Positions 53,386 through 62,326 of a DNA stretch of 62,631 nt are shown here, piece after piece. Every line of letters begins with the position of its first letter. The stretch's first letter is position 1. The position numbers were made by a program, and so were the translations under genes. The notes beneath the pieces are model-generated. The model was not told the origin of the DNA. It made no database searches and saw only the letters and a list, made by a program, of their open reading frames with translations. The stretch is from JAFGCL01 sp964423835 (GTDB lineage Bacteria > Chloroflexota > Dehalococcoidia > UBA2247 > RBG-13-53-26). Location: assembly GCA_964423835.1 (NCBI GenBank), contig CAYRGJ010000019.1:1-62631 (forward strand). The letters are read 5' to 3'.

Positions 53386-54102
53386 ATGGGTACAGTGCTG
53401 GCCGTTCATCAGCCCAACTATCTACCGTGGATGGGCTATTTCCACAAGATAGCCCACTGCGACGTCTTCGTCTTCCTGGACAACGTCCAGTATGAAGAGG
53501 GCGGGTTCACTAACAGGAACAGGATCAAGACCTCGCAGGGGCCCAGGTGGCTCACCATTCCGGTGTTCAGCAAAGGGAACCGCTATCAGCTGGTCAAGGA
53601 CGTCAGAGTCGCCGACCCGGCCCTGGCGGGCATGCAGCACTGGCGCGCCCTGCAGACCGCCTATGCCAGGGCCCCCTGTTACGGGGAATACGCACCACGC
53701 TTCCGGGCCATGTACGAAAGGCCCTGGGTATACCTGGCGGACCTCAACAAAGCCCTCATCATCGACATCTGCGGCATGCTGGGCATCAGCGGAGTCGAGT
53801 TCAAGAGCGCTTCGGCGATGCCGGTATCCGGCGCCAAGAGCGAGCTGCTGGCCCAGATCTGCCGGGAGATTGGGGCGGACACATTCCTGACGGGCTCGGG
53901 AGGCAGCCGGACCTACCTTCAGGAAGAGCCGTTCAGGCAGGTGGGCACCAGGCTGGCTTTCGACGACTTCGCCCACCCCACTCACCGCCAGCTCTGGGGC
54001 GAGTTCTGCCCCAACATGTCCGTGGTGGACCTGCTGTTCAACGAAGGACGGGGCAGCCTCGACATCATGGAGGCCAACTGCCGGACACGGAGAGACCGCT
54101 GA
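53386..54102 (+). CDS. WbqC family protein
   Basis: 238 residues. Begins MGTVLAVHQPNYLPWMGYFHKIA, the WbqC signature (HQPNYLPWLGYF), with DNVQYEEGGFTNRNRIKT and GSGGSRTYL. WbqC proteins occur in O-antigen and glycan clusters and probably attach amino acids or acyl groups to amino-sugars. This fits a preceding deacetylase that frees the amine. It starts 4 bp after the PIG-L stop and its stop overlaps the next gene. Confidence 0.88.
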   Translation: MGTVLAVHQPNYLPWMGYFHKIAHCDVFVFLDNVQYEEGGFTNRNRIKTSQGPRWLTIPVFSKGNRYQLVKDVRVADPALAGMQHWRALQTAYARAPCYGEYAPRFRAMYERPWVYLADLNKALIIDICGMLGISGVEFKSASAMPVSGAKSELLAQICREIGADTFLTGSGGSRTYLQEEPFRQVGTRLAFDDFAHPTHRQLWGEFCPNMSVVDLLFNEGRGSLDIMEANCRTRRDR

Positions 54103-55370
54103 ACCTGCTGATCCAGTTCGGAAACAAGAGCGACAGCCTGGTCCTCCACTTCATGAATCCCATCTCCAGGGTGGAGGCAGTCAGCCGGATTATGGTGGTG
54201 TGCCTCCGGCCTGGCCCGCCCATCTCCAAGGTGGAGTACCATTGCCCGCCCGGCCTGGCGGCCAGGAGCTCCGTCCTGGCCACCCTCATCCAGGCGGCCA
54301 TCCTCCTGCGCCTGTCCGTCTCCCGGAGACCCGACTACCTGATGGCCTTCGGCCTCTTCCCCCACGGGCTCATGGGGTACCTGGCGGCCAGGATAAGCCG
54401 CCGCCGGTTCATACCCGGCCTCATATCCGGGCGTGTCGATATCGAATGCCCGCTGCGGGAGCTCTTTCCCAGGCCGCGTGGCCTGATGAGCGGGTTCTTC
54501 GCCCGGCTGCTCCGGAGGTCCTACGCGGTGACCACCACGGGAACGGTCACCAGAGACTACCTGGTCCGCATCGGCGTCGAGGCCGGCCGGGTCTATCCCA
54601 TGATCAACCCTCCGGACCTGTCCCGGGTAGGGCCGCTGGACCTGCCGAAATCCTGGGACGTCCTGGCAGTGGCCCGGCTCTCTCCCGAGAAGAACCTGGA
54701 GACGTTCATCAGGGCCGTGGCCATGGTGCGCCGCTCTTTCGGCGATCTGAAGGCCTGCATTGTGGGTGACGGCCGCTGCCAGAGAGAACTGGCCGCCCTG
54801 GCCCACGGGCTGGGCCTGGATGATGGCCTTGTCTTTGCCGGGTATCAGACCGACGTGGCCCGCTACTTCAACTCCGCCAGGGTCTTCGTCCTGACCTCCA
54901 GGAGGGAGGGATTCCCCAACGTGTTCCTGGAGGCCATGGCCTGCGGGCTGCCCTGCGTGGTCTCCGATTGCGGCGACATCGTGGACCTGGCCCGGGACGG
55001 TGACAACGCGCTGGTAGTACGGGACCCGGAGGATGCCGCGGGCTTTGCCAGGGCCATAGAGGCCCTGCTCAGCGACGCCGGCCAGCGGGAGCGGCTGTCC
55101 CGGGCAGCGCTGGAGACCATCGGACGGATGAGCCCGGACGCGGTGGCCGGCCAGTGGGCCCGGGTGCTGGGCGCCGATGCCGGGCTACGAGGCGATGGCG
55201 GCCCGGCCTCTCCTGACCAGGTCCCGGACCATCTGAAGCTGTTCAGGGCCCAGGAAGAACCTCCCGTAGACAAGCCCAAAGGCCACCAGGAATATGGCCA
55301 GGCAGGCATAAGGGTTGACCAGGCCGGCCAGGGCATAGCAGCCCCCTCCCAGGGCCACGGTAACCAGTGA
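54099..55370 (+). CDS. GT4-family glycosyltransferase
   Basis: The homologous N-terminus appears to start LNLLIQFGNKSDSLVLHFMN, encoded from a CTG at 54099 with GGAGAG 5 bp upstream, overlapping the wbqC stop; the first ATG is 18 codons later (54153), cutting conserved residues. The 423 residues have a GT-B fold: LAVARLSPEKNLETFIRA, VGDGRCQRELA and the EX7E region SRREGFPNVFLEAMACGLP. Retaining transferases of this type use nucleotide sugars. The final 62 residues are antisense to the flippase gene (186-bp overlap) and look random, so the natural stop may have been lost. Confidence 0.85.
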   Translation: MNLLIQFGNKSDSLVLHFMNPISRVEAVSRIMVVCLRPGPPISKVEYHCPPGLAARSSVLATLIQAAILLRLSVSRRPDYLMAFGLFPHGLMGYLAARISRRRFIPGLISGRVDIECPLRELFPRPRGLMSGFFARLLRRSYAVTTTGTVTRDYLVRIGVEAGRVYPMINPPDLSRVGPLDLPKSWDVLAVARLSPEKNLETFIRAVAMVRRSFGDLKACIVGDGRCQRELAALAHGLGLDDGLVFAGYQTDVARYFNSARVFVLTSRREGFPNVFLEAMACGLPCVVSDCGDIVDLARDGDNALVVRDPEDAAGFARAIEALLSDAGQRERLSRAALETIGRMSPDAVAGQWARVLGADAGLRGDGGPASPDQVPDHLKLFRAQEEPPVDKPKGHQEYGQAGIRVDQAGQGIAAPSQGHGNQ

Positions 55371-56657
55371 TATGCCAAGGAACCATCTGAGTTGAAAACG
55401 TACGCCGACCAGGCGCTGGGTGGAATACGCCTGGAGGAGCACTCCGGCGACCATGGCTGCCGCGGTGGCGGCTGCGGCGCCATTGATGCCCACCCTCGGA
55501 ACAAGGATGGAGTTGAGGACGATATTCAGCAGCCAGCTGGCACCGCTGAGAATGAAGACCACCCTGACGTAGGCCGTGCTGGAGAGGGCCGAGCTGACCG
55601 AGGCCCAGATGGCCAGGATGCCGCAGCCGATCACCAGGAGGCGAAGCGAGCCGGCGGCGCTCACAAACGGCTCCTTGAAGATCAGCTTCAGGATGTCGGG
55701 CGCCGCCATGACGACGACAAAGGCGGCCGGTATGATGAAGGCGGCCGTCAGCTTGAGGGTCTCGTTCATTACCTTCTCGATGCCGGCCCGGTCTCCCCGG
55801 CCCCAGAGCGTGGACATGGTCGGGCCGGTTATCATCTGCAGGGCCTGGGACGGCAGCAGAATGGCCTGGGAGAGGGTCACCGCCACGGCATAGATGCCCA
55901 CATCGCTGTCGGTCATGAAATAGCCGATCATGACGCTGTCGGTATAGGTCTGCAGGAAGCCGATCCCATTGGCCAGCACCACGAAACCCCCGAAGCCGAG
56001 GAGCACCCTGGCCCCGGCCCCGAAAGACGACGGCCCGGGCCTGACCAGCGATCCCCGTACCAGGAACACCGAAACCAGGCTCATGGCCACCACCGGCAGG
56101 ACCAGCCCCCAGGCCGCGCCTTCCAGCCCATGCCCCGCTACCACCAGGGACACGGTCAGCCCCGCTATCAGCACATTCTGGGCGATGTTGATGGCGGCGT
56201 AGAGGCGCATCTGCCGCAGGCCGTTCCAGAAGCCCAGCGTGGCCTTCTCCATGGCTATGAACGGCAGGGCCGCCGAGACTATCCGCAGCAAAGGGGCCAG
56301 CTCCGGCATATGGAAGAAGTGATTGGCGATGGCCGGGCCGGCGAAGTACAGCACCAGGGCCATGACACAGCCGATGGTGAAGGCTTCCACTATGCCGTTG
56401 GTCAGCAGCAGGCCGGTGCGGGCGCGGTCTCCCCGGAACTCGGCCACGTACTTGGTGATAGCGGCATCGATGCCGAAGGCGCCGACCAGCATGCCGACGG
56501 AGTATACGGTGAAGGAGAGCGTGTAGAGCCCGAGGTCGCCCTCACCCAGGTACCTGGCCAGGAACACGCGCAGCAGGAAGTGCACCAGCGCGGATACCGC
56601 CAGGCTGACGAAGGTGAGGCCAACGTCCCGGATGAAGCGCCCTATCCCGGTCTGCAT
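55185..56657 (-). CDS. Polysaccharide flippase (Wzx/MATE-like)
   Basis: 490 residues with about 14 hydrophobic segments. Motifs: VHFLLRVFLARYLGEGDLGLYTL, AAITKYVAEFRG and FQLRWFLGISLVTVALGGGCY fit the oligosaccharide flippase group (PST/MVF). It moves lipid-linked repeat units across the membrane. It is on the opposite strand to the transferases and has its own -10 box (TATACT) only 20 nt before the ATG. It overlaps the GT4 gene tail to tail. Confidence 0.9.
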   Translation of the reverse strand: MQTGIGRFIRDVGLTFVSLAVSALVHFLLRVFLARYLGEGDLGLYTLSFTVYSVGMLVGAFGIDAAITKYVAEFRGDRARTGLLLTNGIVEAFTIGCVMALVLYFAGPAIANHFFHMPELAPLLRIVSAALPFIAMEKATLGFWNGLRQMRLYAAINIAQNVLIAGLTVSLVVAGHGLEGAAWGLVLPVVAMSLVSVFLVRGSLVRPGPSSFGAGARVLLGFGGFVVLANGIGFLQTYTDSVMIGYFMTDSDVGIYAVAVTLSQAILLPSQALQMITGPTMSTLWGRGDRAGIEKVMNETLKLTAAFIIPAAFVVVMAAPDILKLIFKEPFVSAAGSLRLLVIGCGILAIWASVSSALSSTAYVRVVFILSGASWLLNIVLNSILVPRVGINGAAAATAAAMVAGVLLQAYSTQRLVGVRFQLRWFLGISLVTVALGGGCYALAGLVNPYACLAIFLVAFGLVYGRFFLGPEQLQMVRDLVRRGRAAIAS

Positions 56658-56697
56658 CTATTGACGGTTGGTCAGTATAGCACAGCCGTGATAGCGG

Positions 56698-56802
56698 CTA
56701 GAACATCTGCACCGGAATGGTGTGGCCCCCGCCCCGGGCGGCCTTCTTGCCATCCCGCTTCGGTTCCGGAGCCGGTTTCTGCTGCTGATTCCCCTCTGCC
56801 AT
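56698..56802 (-). CDS. 34-residue basic mini-protein
   Basis: MAEGNQQQKPAPEPKRDGKK and then ..GGGHTIPVQMF, with AGGAA before the ATG. It is rich in Lys, Pro and Gln. It sits just upstream of the flippase start, same strand. I have low confidence; it could be the truncated end of a longer frame. Confidence 0.3.
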   Translation of the reverse strand: MAEGNQQQKPAPEPKRDGKKAARGGGHTIPVQMF

Positions 56803-56908
56803 TTCCTCGGATGTCTCCCTCGAATACCTGCCGGTGGTTCGATAACGATGTAGGACACGAACTGCGCAAGCGGACTGCGGTGAGTACAGATTCAGAGGAT
56901 AGGGCCGC

Positions 56909-57793
56909 ATGAGCGCATTGTCAACCCTTGTCCCGGGGCTGGTGGCGGCCGGCTTCTGCTTCCTGCTGCCGGACCTGATCGACAAGCCCCTGTGGGTGCT
57001 GGGCGTGATCCCGGACGGCAGGTACATGGGCCACACTCTCTTCCTCGTGGGGCTGGTGGCGGCGGCCTTCGCCCTGGTGAGATGGCCCCTGGGCCTGGTG
57101 GCCCTGTTCGTGGGAATAACGCACCTGGCCTCCGACCGCGACCTCCACAGCGACAACCCCTGGCTGTATCCCTTCAAGCAATACGTCTTCACTCCCAACG
57201 ACTACCGGACCATCATTACCTGGGAAAACGTTCGGGACGCGCTGGCCCAGGCGCTGGTCCTGGCTGGCGCGGTGTTCGTGGTCCTGGCCGTCTACCAGGG
57301 CCTGTCCCTCCTGGCCAGGAGGCTCCTTTCACCGAAGCCTGACGGCGGTGCCGCGCCGGCGGACGCGCCCGGGGACTGCCCGGAACCTCTCCCGGGGCCG
57401 GCACACGGCGGCCCCCTGTGCTGGCTGGCGCGCGTCGCCGGGATCCTGTTGAGCCTGGGCGCCGTCATCTACCTCCTGGTGACCAGGCCGGACTATGGCT
57501 CTTCCTGGATGGTCATCCCCGCGGCCGCGGCCGTGTCGGCGCTTTCCCTGGCCCCGTCCCTGGCAGCCTGCCGATGGCACCGCGCCGGCGGGGCCTTCTT
57601 GCTCATCGTGTGCGTGGCGTACACCGAGCTGGCCCACGAGGTGCTCGATCGAGACACCTTCTTCCACTTTGTCCTTCCCTTCGTGGCGGCCTGGGCCGCC
57701 ACCGGCATAATGCACCTGGGGCTCTCATGGAAGGAGGGCCATCCAGAAGGAGGCAAAGGTGATCATACTGGGACTGAACTACTACTTCCATGA
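56909..57793 (+). CDS. Multi-TM protein, YdjM/DUF457-like
   Basis: 294 residues with about seven hydrophobic segments. The pattern LLPDLIDKPLWVLGVIPDG, then YMGHTLFLVGLVAAA and HLASDRD has Asp/His positions of DUF457 (YdjM-like membrane hydrolases related to LexA-regulated YdjM). It lies between the flippase and carbamoyltransferase genes and overlaps the latter by 35 bp. If a metal-dependent hydrolase, its substrate may be a lipid-linked intermediate. Middle linker (GGAAPADAPGDCPEP) is proline-rich. Confidence 0.65.
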   Translation: MSALSTLVPGLVAAGFCFLLPDLIDKPLWVLGVIPDGRYMGHTLFLVGLVAAAFALVRWPLGLVALFVGITHLASDRDLHSDNPWLYPFKQYVFTPNDYRTIITWENVRDALAQALVLAGAVFVVLAVYQGLSLLARRLLSPKPDGGAAPADAPGDCPEPLPGPAHGGPLCWLARVAGILLSLGAVIYLLVTRPDYGSSWMVIPAAAAVSALSLAPSLAACRWHRAGGAFLLIVCVAYTELAHEVLDRDTFFHFVLPFVAAWAATGIMHLGLSWKEGHPEGGKGDHTGTELLLP

Positions 57794-59441
57794 TTCCACG
57801 GCTTGCCTTCTGGCGGACGGCAAGATCATCGTCGCCGCGGAGGAAGAGAGGTTCACGCGCCAGAAGCACACCCGCGCCTTTCCCCGGAACGCCATCGAGC
57901 GCTGTCTCTCGGTGGCCGGGCTGGCCGCCGGGGACATCGATGCGGTGGCCGTCTCCATCAGACCCTCGCAGGACCGGGCTAGAAAGGCCCTCCACAAGCT
58001 GACTAACCCTTCCGGCATCCTCTCCATCCGCCCTCAGGAGCTGGGGCGGGACCTGGCGGGGCAGTTCGATTTCGGGGCCTGGTACCGCACCACCTGGCCG
58101 GAGGGCGGCCCGAGGGTCTACTACGTGCCGCACCACCTGGCCCACGCGGCCGGCTCCTTCCTGGTATCGCCCTACGAGGAGGCGGCCATTCTGAGCATCG
58201 ACGGCTCAGGCGAATGGGCCACCGCCTTCGCCGGCCACGGCCAGGGGCGGCAGGTCACCTGCCTGTCCCAGAGCTTCCGCCCCCACTCGCTGGGGTACTT
58301 CTACGAGGCGGCCACGCAGTTCTGCGGCTTCCGCCCCAACTATGACGAGGGCAAGACCATGGGGCTGGCGCCGTTCGGGGATGCCTCGGTCTATGGCAAG
58401 ACGGTCGACCGGATGGCGGCCGTGGACGCCGGCGGCAGGATCAGGATCGACCTGTCCTATTTCCGGTACCAGTACCCGGGCCCGGAGCGTTGCTCGTCCA
58501 GGTTCTTCGCCGCCTTCGGCAATCCGCGCACAGGCCGGGATTTCGAGGCCAATCACAACAACGTCGCCGCCGCCTTCCAGAAGGTGCTGGAGGAACGGGC
58601 GCTGGACATGTGCGCCTTCCTGCGCCGGAAGACCGGAAGCCGCTACCTGATCCTGGCCGGGGGCGTGGCCCTCAACAGCGTGATGAACGGCCGGATCGTG
58701 CGGGAGGCCGGGTTCGATGACATCTACGTGATGCCCGCCGCGGGAGACAACGGCACCGCCCTGGGCGCGGCCTCCTACGTCTACAACACGCTCCTGGACC
58801 AGCCGCGGGTATTCGTGCATGACGACCCCTTCCTGGGCACATCCTACTCCGACGATCACATCGCCAGGCTGATCGGCGAATGCAAGCTGCCTGCCAGGCG
58901 CCAGGACGACATGCCCTCGGCTGCCGCCCGGTTGCTGGCGGACGGCCAGATACTGGGCTGGTTCCAGGGAAAGATGGAGATAGGCCCCCGCGCGCTGGGG
59001 AATCGCAGCATACTGGCCAACCCCACCCTCCCCCACATGAAGGACAAGATCAATGCCGAGGTCAAGCATCGCGAGGCCTTTCGCCCGTTTGCGCCCTCCG
59101 TCCCGGTGGAAGACAGGGACAAGTACTTCGATATCATCGGCGAAAGCCCCTTCATGCTGAAGGTGTGCCCGGTAAGACCGGAGATGCGAGGCCTGCTCCC
59201 GGCCATCACCCATGTCGATGGCTCAGCGCGGTTGCACACGGTGAGCCGGGGCATCAACCCGGCCTTCTATGATCTGCTGCAGAGGTTCGGCGAGGTGACA
59301 GGCACGCCGGTGCTGCTGAACACCAGCTTCAACATACAGGGCGAGCCCATCGTGGAGTCTCCGGAGGACGCCATCCGCTGCTTCTTTTCCACGGGGCTGG
59401 ACGCGCTGGCGCTGGGGAGCTTCCTGATCACCAAGCACTGA
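57759..59441 (+). CDS. Carbamoyltransferase (NodU/CmcH/TobZ family)
   Basis: 560 residues. A GTG start follows AGGAGG. N-terminal ASKHA-like domain with LGLNYYFHDSTACLL, YVPHHLAHAAGSF and LSIDGSGEW, a kinase-like motif GGVALNSVMNG, then the Carbam_trans_C domain with GRALGNRSILANP-type residues (EIGPRALGNRSIL). Uses carbamoyl phosphate and ATP to make a carbamoyl-adenylate and puts the carbamoyl on a hydroxyl of sugars or natural products. In a glycan cluster it likely carbamoylates a sugar. Confidence 0.92.
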   Translation: MIILGLNYYFHDSTACLLADGKIIVAAEEERFTRQKHTRAFPRNAIERCLSVAGLAAGDIDAVAVSIRPSQDRARKALHKLTNPSGILSIRPQELGRDLAGQFDFGAWYRTTWPEGGPRVYYVPHHLAHAAGSFLVSPYEEAAILSIDGSGEWATAFAGHGQGRQVTCLSQSFRPHSLGYFYEAATQFCGFRPNYDEGKTMGLAPFGDASVYGKTVDRMAAVDAGGRIRIDLSYFRYQYPGPERCSSRFFAAFGNPRTGRDFEANHNNVAAAFQKVLEERALDMCAFLRRKTGSRYLILAGGVALNSVMNGRIVREAGFDDIYVMPAAGDNGTALGAASYVYNTLLDQPRVFVHDDPFLGTSYSDDHIARLIGECKLPARRQDDMPSAAARLLADGQILGWFQGKMEIGPRALGNRSILANPTLPHMKDKINAEVKHREAFRPFAPSVPVEDRDKYFDIIGESPFMLKVCPVRPEMRGLLPAITHVDGSARLHTVSRGINPAFYDLLQRFGEVTGTPVLLNTSFNIQGEPIVESPEDAIRCFFSTGLDALALGSFLITKH

Positions 59442-59465
59442 CGTGAGGCTGGCGGCCGCCGTCCG

Positions 59466-60629
59466 TCAGTCCGGCTCGAGCCCGAGGAGCTGGTTCTGGC
59501 CCAGCTCGTACCTCAGGTTTGAATGGGCGGCGATGGTATCGGCCGCCACGATCTCCCCCGAGCACCTGGCCAGGATGTAGCTGAACACGCCCGCGCCCAG
59601 GAAGCCGGCCTTGCCCGAGTTGAGAGGGCCCTGGCCGAGCACCATGTCCCCGCCGCTGGAAACCACCCCGAGGTACAGGAGATGGGTGATCTTCATGGTA
59701 TCCAGGCAGTCCCGCATGGCCGCGATGGCCAGGGGCGGATAGCCCCCGCCCTTGGGCGGCGAGGTCAGCGCCTCATTGGTCTCGGCGAACTGGCCGATGA
59801 CCTGCTCCGCCTTCTTGCACAAGGCCTCGACTTCACCGGCCGGGCCCCTGATGTCACCCGAGGTCCCGGACGCCGCCTCCGGCCCCCTGGGCCTGGAGCC
59901 CTGGCCCCTCAGCGCCGCCACCTGCTGCTTCAGGCGGTCCTTGCGCCGGATACACTCATTGAGCCTGGCGATGACCGGCGAGCGCTCCGCAGATTCCAGG
60001 CGGAAGAAAGCGGGCAGGAAGACAGCGCACTTCTGCTTGTCCAGCCTCCCGGCCACGACAGCCTGCAGCGCTGTGTTGGTGAGGTTGACGCTACGCCCCT
60101 TGATGTCATACCCGGGACGGAAGAAGCCCACCACATCGGTTGCCAGGCCGGCCAGCTCCCCGGCCGCGCCCACCGCGGCGGCGACACCGCCGGCGACGGC
60201 CAGAAGGGAAGCCCTGCCCTGCTTGTCCGTCACCTCCAGCGCCCGGTCCAGGGCCGCGTTCCAGGTGGTCAGCTCGTCCAGCCAGAAGTCCAGCTGGGCG
60301 GACACCTGGATGGCCTGGACATCAGGGCCGCAGAAATCGACCGAATCAACGATCATGATCCGCGTCTCTTCTCCCGGAGGAAAGTGGCCCTCTATGGCCC
60401 TGGCTATTTCTGTGGACCGCCGCAGCATGGCCTGGTAGGCGGCCAGCGTGGCCGGATAGCCGGACCTCTCGTCCGCCGGCGAGTGGCCGCCCGGCCGGGA
60501 TTCGGCCTCGGCCTCCCGGGCATCGTACCTGGCCTTGCGGGCCTGCGCCTCCGCCCGCTCGGCGTCGGCCACGGCCTTTCTCAGCTCGGCTTCCCGGATC
60601 ATTTGCTCCACGGTCTGCTCGTCAGCCAT
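59466..60629 (-). CDS. Unknown protein with N-terminal coiled coil and central Gly/Ala helix
   Basis: 387 residues from an ATG after GGAGAGGTC. Residues 1-45 are strongly helical and charged (EQMIREAELRKAVADAERA). A Gly/Ala-rich segment (SLLAVAGGVAAAVGAAGELAG) near 145-165 may insert in membranes. The rest has no recognised motif. It contains KCAVFLPAFFRLESAERSPV and later GGGYPPLAIAAMRDCLD. It could be an intracellular organiser or part of a phage-like or toxin system; no neighbour supports that. Real by codon use and composition. Confidence 0.6.
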   Translation of the reverse strand: MADEQTVEQMIREAELRKAVADAERAEAQARKARYDAREAEAESRPGGHSPADERSGYPATLAAYQAMLRRSTEIARAIEGHFPPGEETRIMIVDSVDFCGPDVQAIQVSAQLDFWLDELTTWNAALDRALEVTDKQGRASLLAVAGGVAAAVGAAGELAGLATDVVGFFRPGYDIKGRSVNLTNTALQAVVAGRLDKQKCAVFLPAFFRLESAERSPVIARLNECIRRKDRLKQQVAALRGQGSRPRGPEAASGTSGDIRGPAGEVEALCKKAEQVIGQFAETNEALTSPPKGGGYPPLAIAAMRDCLDTMKITHLLYLGVVSSGGDMVLGQGPLNSGKAGFLGAGVFSYILARCSGEIVAADTIAAHSNLRYELGQNQLLGLEPD

Positions 60630-60750
60630 GACCTCTCCTTGCCCACATCGCCAATTACTTAAAGGATATTACCGTGAAAGGTGAGGTGGCAAGGCAGGGG
60701 GGCTTGCCTGATCCGCGAGGGCCCTGCCGGACGCCCGGGGCAGGACAGCA

Positions 60751-60776
60751 AGAAAGCCCGTTTGGGCGGGCTTTCT
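60751..60776. terminator. Bidirectional-type hairpin
   Basis: 10-bp perfect stem with a 6-nt loop, T-rich on both sides only weakly. It lies upstream of the unknown gene and 3' of the dodecin gene on the minus strand, so it could end dodecin transcription. Confidence 0.5.
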
Positions 60777-61002
60777 GTGCTCTAAAGGGGGGGGGTACCC
60801 TCTTTGAAGCTTTGTTATAGCATTATCCTAACACTCCTGGCTGAGGCCCGTGCATCCGGGGAGTTACGTAGTTTTGCCTGCCACATTTACGTAGTTGTTG
60901 ACGATCGGGTGCTCCAAAAAAGGCAGCCTGCTGCACTGCCACACCACCAGCCACGCGCCTAGACACCCCTATGCGCCCGGCCAGCGCGCCGCGTGATTAA
61001 GT

Positions 61003-61030
61003 GCCTCAGGCCACAGGGAGCACCTGAGGC
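61003..61030 (-). terminator. Hairpin downstream of dodecin gene
   Basis: 8-bp stem GCCTCAGG / CCTGAGGC with a 12-nt loop about 58 bp after the dodecin stop on the minus strand; the T-run is poor. Confidence 0.4.
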
Positions 61031-61087
61031 CCACTGTTATGTTGGCCGGCGGGCCGCCCGGCTACCGGGAAGCCGGCCGGGGACTCC

Positions 61088-61306
61088 TCAGTCCTCCTTT
61101 TCGTACTTGAATGAGACCTTGACCTTGGTCCGGTACGCCCGAACCTTGCCTTCGTCGATCTGGAGATCCATCTCGACGACCTCGGCGATTCGGAGGTCCC
61201 GGAGGCTCTTCGCGGCCTGATCTACGGCCAAGGCAGCCGCTTTCTCCCACGATTCGGTGCTGGTCCCCACCAGCTCGATGACCTTGTAGACGCTATCCTG
61301 AGCCAT
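61088..61306 (-). CDS. Dodecin (flavin storage protein)
   Basis: 72 residues, the family's length, from an ATG after GAGGAGG. VYKVIELVGTSTESWEKAAA and then ..SLRDLRIAEVVEMDLQID match the dodecin beta-alpha-beta-beta fold. Bacterial dodecins form a hollow dodecamer that binds riboflavin, FMN or FAD. The neighbour is a small zinc-finger-like gene in the same direction. Nothing odd is seen. Confidence 0.93.
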   Translation of the reverse strand: MAQDSVYKVIELVGTSTESWEKAAALAVDQAAKSLRDLRIAEVVEMDLQIDEGKVRAYRTKVKVSFKYEKED

Positions 61307-61382
61307 GACGTCCTCCTCACACCCGTTGTCCGGCCCCGCGGCCAGCCGTTCCCAGGGCAAACCAGCGCCGCACGGGAAGGGC

Positions 61383-61628
61383 TCAGTACTCGGCTTGCAC
61401 GATGCGTTGACGCTGAGCACCGTCCCTTGACTTTGCCCAGTGCAGCACGTCACCAAACCTCGAGGACGGGACGCTGCTCACCCATGGATAGGGCGCCTGC
61501 ACGAACTCGGCCGCCTCCCCGCATTTCTTGCAGACCGCACGCACCACGAGTTGGTCCATTTCTCCACAGATCCAGAAGTGGACACAAGTGCTGGGCAGTT
61601 CAATCAGTGGATCACTTCGCCGCCTCAT
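61383..61628 (-). CDS. Small CxxC protein, 81 residues
   Basis: ATG at 61628 chosen for GGAGGGG; a GTG two codons earlier is in frame. Contains STCVHFWICGEMDQLVVRAV and then CKKCGEAAEFVQAP, four cysteines and one His suggesting a zinc site. Ends IVQAEY. It has a good promoter. Function unknown; possibly an adaptor of translation or signalling. Confidence 0.6.
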   Translation of the reverse strand: MRRRSDPLIELPSTCVHFWICGEMDQLVVRAVCKKCGEAAEFVQAPYPWVSSVPSSRFGDVLHWAKSRDGAQRQRIVQAEY

Positions 61629-61659
61629 CGCCACCCCTCCCAGGCGGAGCTGAAAACGG

Positions 61660-61689
61660 AATATATCACATATGATCCGCCATTGTCAA
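61660..61689 (-). promoter_or_regulatory. Promoter of the 81-residue CxxC gene
   Basis: Minus strand TTGACA (61689-61684), 18-nt spacer, TATATT (61665-61660), 32 bp before the ATG. Confidence 0.65.
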
Positions 61690-61878
61690 TCTCGTATACG
61701 ACTCTCATAATGTCGCGTCGCTGCCGCCCCGGACAGGACATCCGGCCGGGCCGCGATCTCCGGAAGGCGGACCCGGGCATGGGGCCCGTTTGACGGGATT
61801 ATGTGATGGGGGCACGGCCCGCCGAGACACGACTGAGACCGCGCCGGCGCATAATCTGGGCCGAGGAGGAGAGAGGAG

Positions 61879-62130
61879 ATGCTCTACACGTTCTGTCCAA
61901 AGTGCGGTGTCAAGACCGACTGGGCCCTCACCTGTTCTGCCTGCGGCGCCCCGATTCCCCTGTTCGGAGCGGACGAAAGGCTCAAGACCAGCGCCGCCAT
62001 ATCGGAGTACCTCGCGCAGACCCAGGCGAAGGAGCAGGAAGCGGAAGGCCGCGAAAGCCCGGTGCTGCCAGTAATCATCGCGGTGGGCGCCATCGCGGTA
62101 GTCGTCCTCGGGGTCACTCTCTGTCCGTAG
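61879..62130 (+). CDS. Zinc-ribbon protein with C-terminal TM helix
   Basis: 83 residues after GAGGAGAGAGGAG. CPKCGVKTDWALTCSACGAP is a zinc ribbon (CxxC ... CxxC) at residues 6-25, then an acidic helix and a TM segment (PVLPVIIAVGAIAVVVLGVT). Such tail-anchored zinc ribbons are common small proteins in bacteria and archaea; their function is not known. Confidence 0.75.
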   Translation: MLYTFCPKCGVKTDWALTCSACGAPIPLFGADERLKTSAAISEYLAQTQAKEQEAEGRESPVLPVIIAVGAIAVVVLGVTLCP

Positions 62131-62149
62131 GAGAGGTCTCTACCTCTCC

Positions 62150-62326
62150 CTACTTCTTGCGGTAGACGTTCAGGCCCACAGACTCATCGCGGTCCGGCAG
62201 CCGCACGTTCCCTTCGGTAGTGGCTATGATGACCGTCTTCCCCGAAGAAGATGGTCCGAAGTCCTGGCTCAGGTCCACCGTTATGGTCAGGATATCGCCG
62301 TTGACCGAGAGCTCCACGTTCTTCAT
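62150..62326 (-). CDS. Conserved 58-residue hypothetical protein
   Basis: Starts MKNVELSVNGDILTITVDLS at ATG 62326 after GGAGG; a longer upstream start is not needed. DFGPSSSGKTVIIATTEGNV is a motif I know from many small bacterial proteins of about 55-60 residues with no assigned function. It probably folds as a small beta protein. The gene is complete. Confidence 0.8.
   Translation of the reverse strand: MKNVELSVNGDILTITVDLSQDFGPSSSGKTVIIATTEGNVRLPDRDESVGLNVYRKK

Larger units (their letters stand above)
60630..61087. other. 457-bp non-coding region with two hairpins and a short direct repeat
   Basis: Hairpin 60751-60776 (AGAAAGCCCG / CGGGCTTTCT) and a second 61003-61030 (GCCTCAGG / CCTGAGGC). 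The decamer TTACGTAGTT, whose first six bases are the palindrome-like TTACGTA, occurs twice, about 24 bp apart near 60865 and 60889. A run of nine G's lies at 60787-60795. No gene is supported. Confidence 0.6.
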
